DNA from: CAYSXS01 sp043817345
Lineage (GTDB): Bacteria; Patescibacteriota; Patescibacteriia; UBA2196
Reading direction: 5' to 3'
Length of the DNA: 23,345 nucleotides
NCBI GenBank assembly: GCA_043817345.1
Contig: JBDRGZ010000075.1
Span: 1 to 23,345, forward strand
Shown piece by piece: positions 21,917-23,345 of this stretch. The position numbers and the translations under genes were made by a program. The first letter of the stretch is position 1. Every line of letters begins with the position of its first letter. Below the pieces are notes generated by a model. The model searched no databases. It was not told where the DNA came from and worked only from the letters and a program-made list of their open reading frames with translations.

Positions 21917-21947
21917 AAATGTAGTTGTGGATAAAATGTATAAATAA

Positions 21948-22008
21948 TTAAGATAAAAAGGTCGAAGGTTTATCTTAAGGTCTAGACTTTAAGGCAAGTG
22001 ATTGCCTT
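21948..22008 (+). promoter_or_regulatory. Structured pilin mRNA leader with possible pseudoknot
   Basis: A 10-bp perfect hairpin (21948-21957 with 21969-21978) has an 11-nt loop. Its AAGGTC (21958-21963) can pair with GACTTT (21985-21990) downstream, making a pseudoknot. The same GACTTT can instead pair with AAGGTC at 21977-21982. A third hairpin (21991-21997 with 22002-22008, GTGA loop) follows. There is no T run, so this is not a simple terminator. It may be a stabilising or regulatory leader; no known riboswitch class is recognised. Confidence 0.5.
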
Positions 22009-22035
22009 TAAAACACAAATTAATTAGAAAAATCT

Positions 22036-22449
22036 ATGATGAAAAAAAATAGAAAAGGGTTTACTCTGATTGAATTATTGGTTGTAATTGCTATTATTGG
22101 TCTTTTGGCCACTTTAGCAGTTGTAGCTTTAAATAATGCACGTGCTAAATCACGCGATGCAAGAAGAATTTCAGATGTTAAACAAATTCAAACAGCTTTA
22201 GAAATGTATTATAACGATGCTGCGGCTTATCCAGCAGCCATAACAGCTGGTAGTGCAATAGCAACAGGCTCTAATACATATATGGGTGCTGTTCCAGAAG
22301 ATCCTCAAAATACTGGTAGCTATGTATATACATATGCCAACGCAGGTGGAACTTCAGATTATACCATTACATTCATGCTAGAATCAGGTACAGGTGGATT
22401 CACTTCAGGAACAGTTGTTAGTGCCACACCTTCAGGCTTGAAACAATAA
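22036..22449 (+). CDS. Type IV pilin / pseudopilin precursor
   Basis: The 137-residue prepilin has a short class III-like leader, MMKKNRKG, cleaved before F9 by prepilin peptidase (not in the window). The canonical FTLIELLVVIAIIGLLATLAVVAL helix follows, with E13 as the Glu5 of the mature protein. After the helix come the NARAKSRDARRISDVKQIQTALEMYYND region and a small Ala/Gly/Thr/Ser-rich C-terminal domain without cysteines, as in many short CPR and Gram-positive pilins. Its separate strong promoter, long leader and own terminator suggest that it is the major pilin of the machinery encoded just upstream. An alternative start at the second Met changes only the leader peptide. Confidence 0.95.
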   Translation: MMKKNRKGFTLIELLVVIAIIGLLATLAVVALNNARAKSRDARRISDVKQIQTALEMYYNDAAAYPAAITAGSAIATGSNTYMGAVPEDPQNTGSYVYTYANAGGTSDYTITFMLESGTGGFTSGTVVSATPSGLKQ

Positions 22450-22474
22450 TTAAATTTAATTATTTAGTTATAGA

Positions 22475-22508
22475 TATAACCCCGAAAATTCGGGGTTATA
22501 TTTTTTTT
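22475..22508 (+). terminator. Rho-independent terminator of the pilin gene
   Basis: An 11-bp perfect stem (22475-22485 with 22490-22500) with a GC-rich centre and a 4-nt loop, followed within the transcript by T8 (22501-22508). This is the strongest terminator in the window. Confidence 0.93.
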
Positions 22509-22514
22509 GTTTAT

Positions 22515-22543
22515 TTGTTTATATATTAGTTTTTTGTTAAAAT
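22515..22543 (+). promoter_or_regulatory. Promoter of the family 2 glycosyltransferase gene (leaderless type)
   Basis: TTGTTT (22515-22520), a 17-nt spacer, then TGT-TAAAAT with the hexamer at 22538-22543. The nine-base TGTTAAAAT is identical to the polA element. Seven nt separate it from the ATG at 22551. Confidence 0.65.
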
Positions 22544-22550
22544 CAAAGTG

Positions 22551-23297
22551 ATGATTTCTAGAAATAATAAAAAAGTAATAGCTGTTTTGCCTGCTTATAA
22601 TGCTGAAAAAACCCTGGAAAAGACCTTAAATGATATACCAGCTGGTTGGGTAGATGAAGTAATTTTAGTAGACGATTTTAGCAATGATGGGACTGTTGAA
22701 TTGGCCGAAAGGTTGGGCTTAGTTGTTTTTAGGCATGAAAAAAATAGTGGTTATGGAGCTAATCAAAAAACTTGTTATCAGAAAGCCCTTGAACAAGAAG
22801 CTGATATTATAATAATGATTCACCCAGATCATCAATATGACCCGCGTTTAGTACCTGATCTTTTGTTGCCTTTGATCAGGGAAGATGTAGACGCGGTTTT
22901 TGGTTCCCGTATGATGCGACCAGGAAGTGCTCGGGCAGGTGGCATGCCTCTTTGGAAATATATTGCAAATATTTCTTTGACTAAATTAGAAAATATATTC
23001 TTAAGATTAAAGTTAACAGAATATCATTCAGGTTTTCGTGCTTATTCACGAAAAGCATTAAAGGAGATTAATTTTTTAAATAATTCAGATGATTTTGTTT
23101 TTGATACGGAGATAATTATTCAGCTTAAGGTTAAGAAGCTAGCTATTCAAGAGGTGCCAATTGAGACAAGATATTTTCCAGAAGCATCTATGATTGGTTT
23201 TAAAAGAAGTGTTGAGTATGGATTGTCTATTATTAAAAACTTATTTCAATATATCATGCATAAGTTAAAATTGAGAAAATATAATAAATTTCTATGA
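22551..23297 (+). CDS. Family 2 glycosyltransferase (dolichyl-phosphate mannose synthase-like)
   Basis: The 248-residue GT-A enzyme has the opening KVIAVLPAYNAEKTLEKTL and the nucleotide-binding DDFSNDGT. It also has NSGYGANQKT, a modified D-x-D region reading HPDHQYDP where the usual motif is DADGQHDP, and GSRMMRPGSARAGGMPLWKYIAN. The end of the domain carries YHSGFRAYSR and FDTEIIIQL. This pattern is that of polyprenyl-phosphate or direct polysaccharide glycosyltransferases of the DPM1 type working at the inner membrane. The sugar and acceptor are unknown. I prefer ATG 22551 over the GTG one codon earlier because the promoter lies exactly 7 nt from it. The stop codon overlaps the ATG of the next gene (ATGA), so the two are translationally coupled. 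Confidence 0.9.
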   Translation: MISRNNKKVIAVLPAYNAEKTLEKTLNDIPAGWVDEVILVDDFSNDGTVELAERLGLVVFRHEKNSGYGANQKTCYQKALEQEADIIIMIHPDHQYDPRLVPDLLLPLIREDVDAVFGSRMMRPGSARAGGMPLWKYIANISLTKLENIFLRLKLTEYHSGFRAYSRKALKEINFLNNSDDFVFDTEIIIQLKVKKLAIQEVPIETRYFPEASMIGFKRSVEYGLSIIKNLFQYIMHKLKLRKYNKFL

Positions 23298-23345
23298 AAA
23301 AGATCGTCTCTTTAGATTTTATAATCATCTTTACATTTGGTTTTT
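23294..23345 (+). CDS. Start of a membrane protein gene (partial, runs off the window)
   Basis: Seventeen complete codons begin at the ATG that overlaps the glycosyltransferase stop (ATGA). They encode MKKIVSLDFIIIFTFGF, a basic start followed by a hydrophobic stretch that looks like a first membrane helix. The coupling suggests a partner in the same surface-glycan pathway, such as a flippase or a multi-pass glycosyltransferase, but too little is visible to name it. Confidence 0.6.
   Translation, partial: MKKIVSLDFIIIFTFGF

Noticed and set aside
1..23345. UGA recoded as glycine, as in some CPR lineages
   Set aside because: polA, the EF-Tu domain 2-like gene and the glycosyltransferase gene end at TGA where the family ends, and no gene contains internal TGA codons. 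Standard bacterial code fits.

Overview
The window is strongly AT-rich bacterial DNA, read with the standard bacterial code: polA, the EF-Tu domain 2-like gene and the glycosyltransferase gene all end in TGA. Gene content and style suggest a Candidate Phyla Radiation (Patescibacteria, probably Parcubacteria-like) genome. Supporting signs are a compact type IV pilus cluster (pilM-N-O-small TM protein-pilB-receiver-pilT-like-pilC-pilin), divergent folate enzymes, almost no Shine-Dalgarno sequences, several promoters placed so that mRNAs should start at or next to the AUG, and tRNAs without encoded CCA. This placement is an inference from sequence style, not from a database match.

Layout. (1) 1-2.9 kb: tRNA-His(GUG) with a strong terminator; a stand-alone RelA/SpoT synthetase-domain gene lying between two exact 37-bp copies of that terminator; a cyclopropane-fatty-acid synthase; and a ~20-codon stub of a glycosyltransferase cut off by a terminator. 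This has the look of an accessory locus. (2) 2.9-9.7 kb: a minus-strand AAA/DUF4143 ATPase, then on the plus strand polA (proofreading intact), a membrane-anchored unknown, a PIN nuclease, a DEDDy exonuclease and an EF-Tu domain 2-like small protein. (3) 13.3-9.8 kb, minus strand: lemA, tRNA-Arg(UCU), then a tight run of a Ca2+/cation antiporter, glyA, folD and a small membrane or secreted protein. GlyA and FolD would together connect serine/glycine to folate one-carbon units, but both depart from their families at important positions. (4) 14.0-22.5 kb, plus strand: the type IV pilus operon. PilM/PilN/PilO and a small TM protein form the inner-membrane platform, PilB is the extension ATPase, PilC the platform protein and the pilin the fibre subunit. 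A CheY-like receiver sits between PilB and a PilT-like protein whose ATPase site looks broken. (5) 22.5 kb to the end: a family 2 glycosyltransferase and the start of a translationally coupled membrane protein.

The most noteworthy signals are: the PilT-like pseudo-ATPase beside a receiver; two related self-complementary repeat elements inserted at the stop codons of pilM and pilB; a potential pseudoknot leader before the pilin gene; recurring extended -10 promoters 6-8 nt before the start codon; the terminator duplication around the RelA-domain gene; and SHMT and FolD with altered cofactor-site motifs. No CRISPR array, transposase, integrase, rRNA gene or replication origin was seen. No gene-free stretch exceeds 300 bases.
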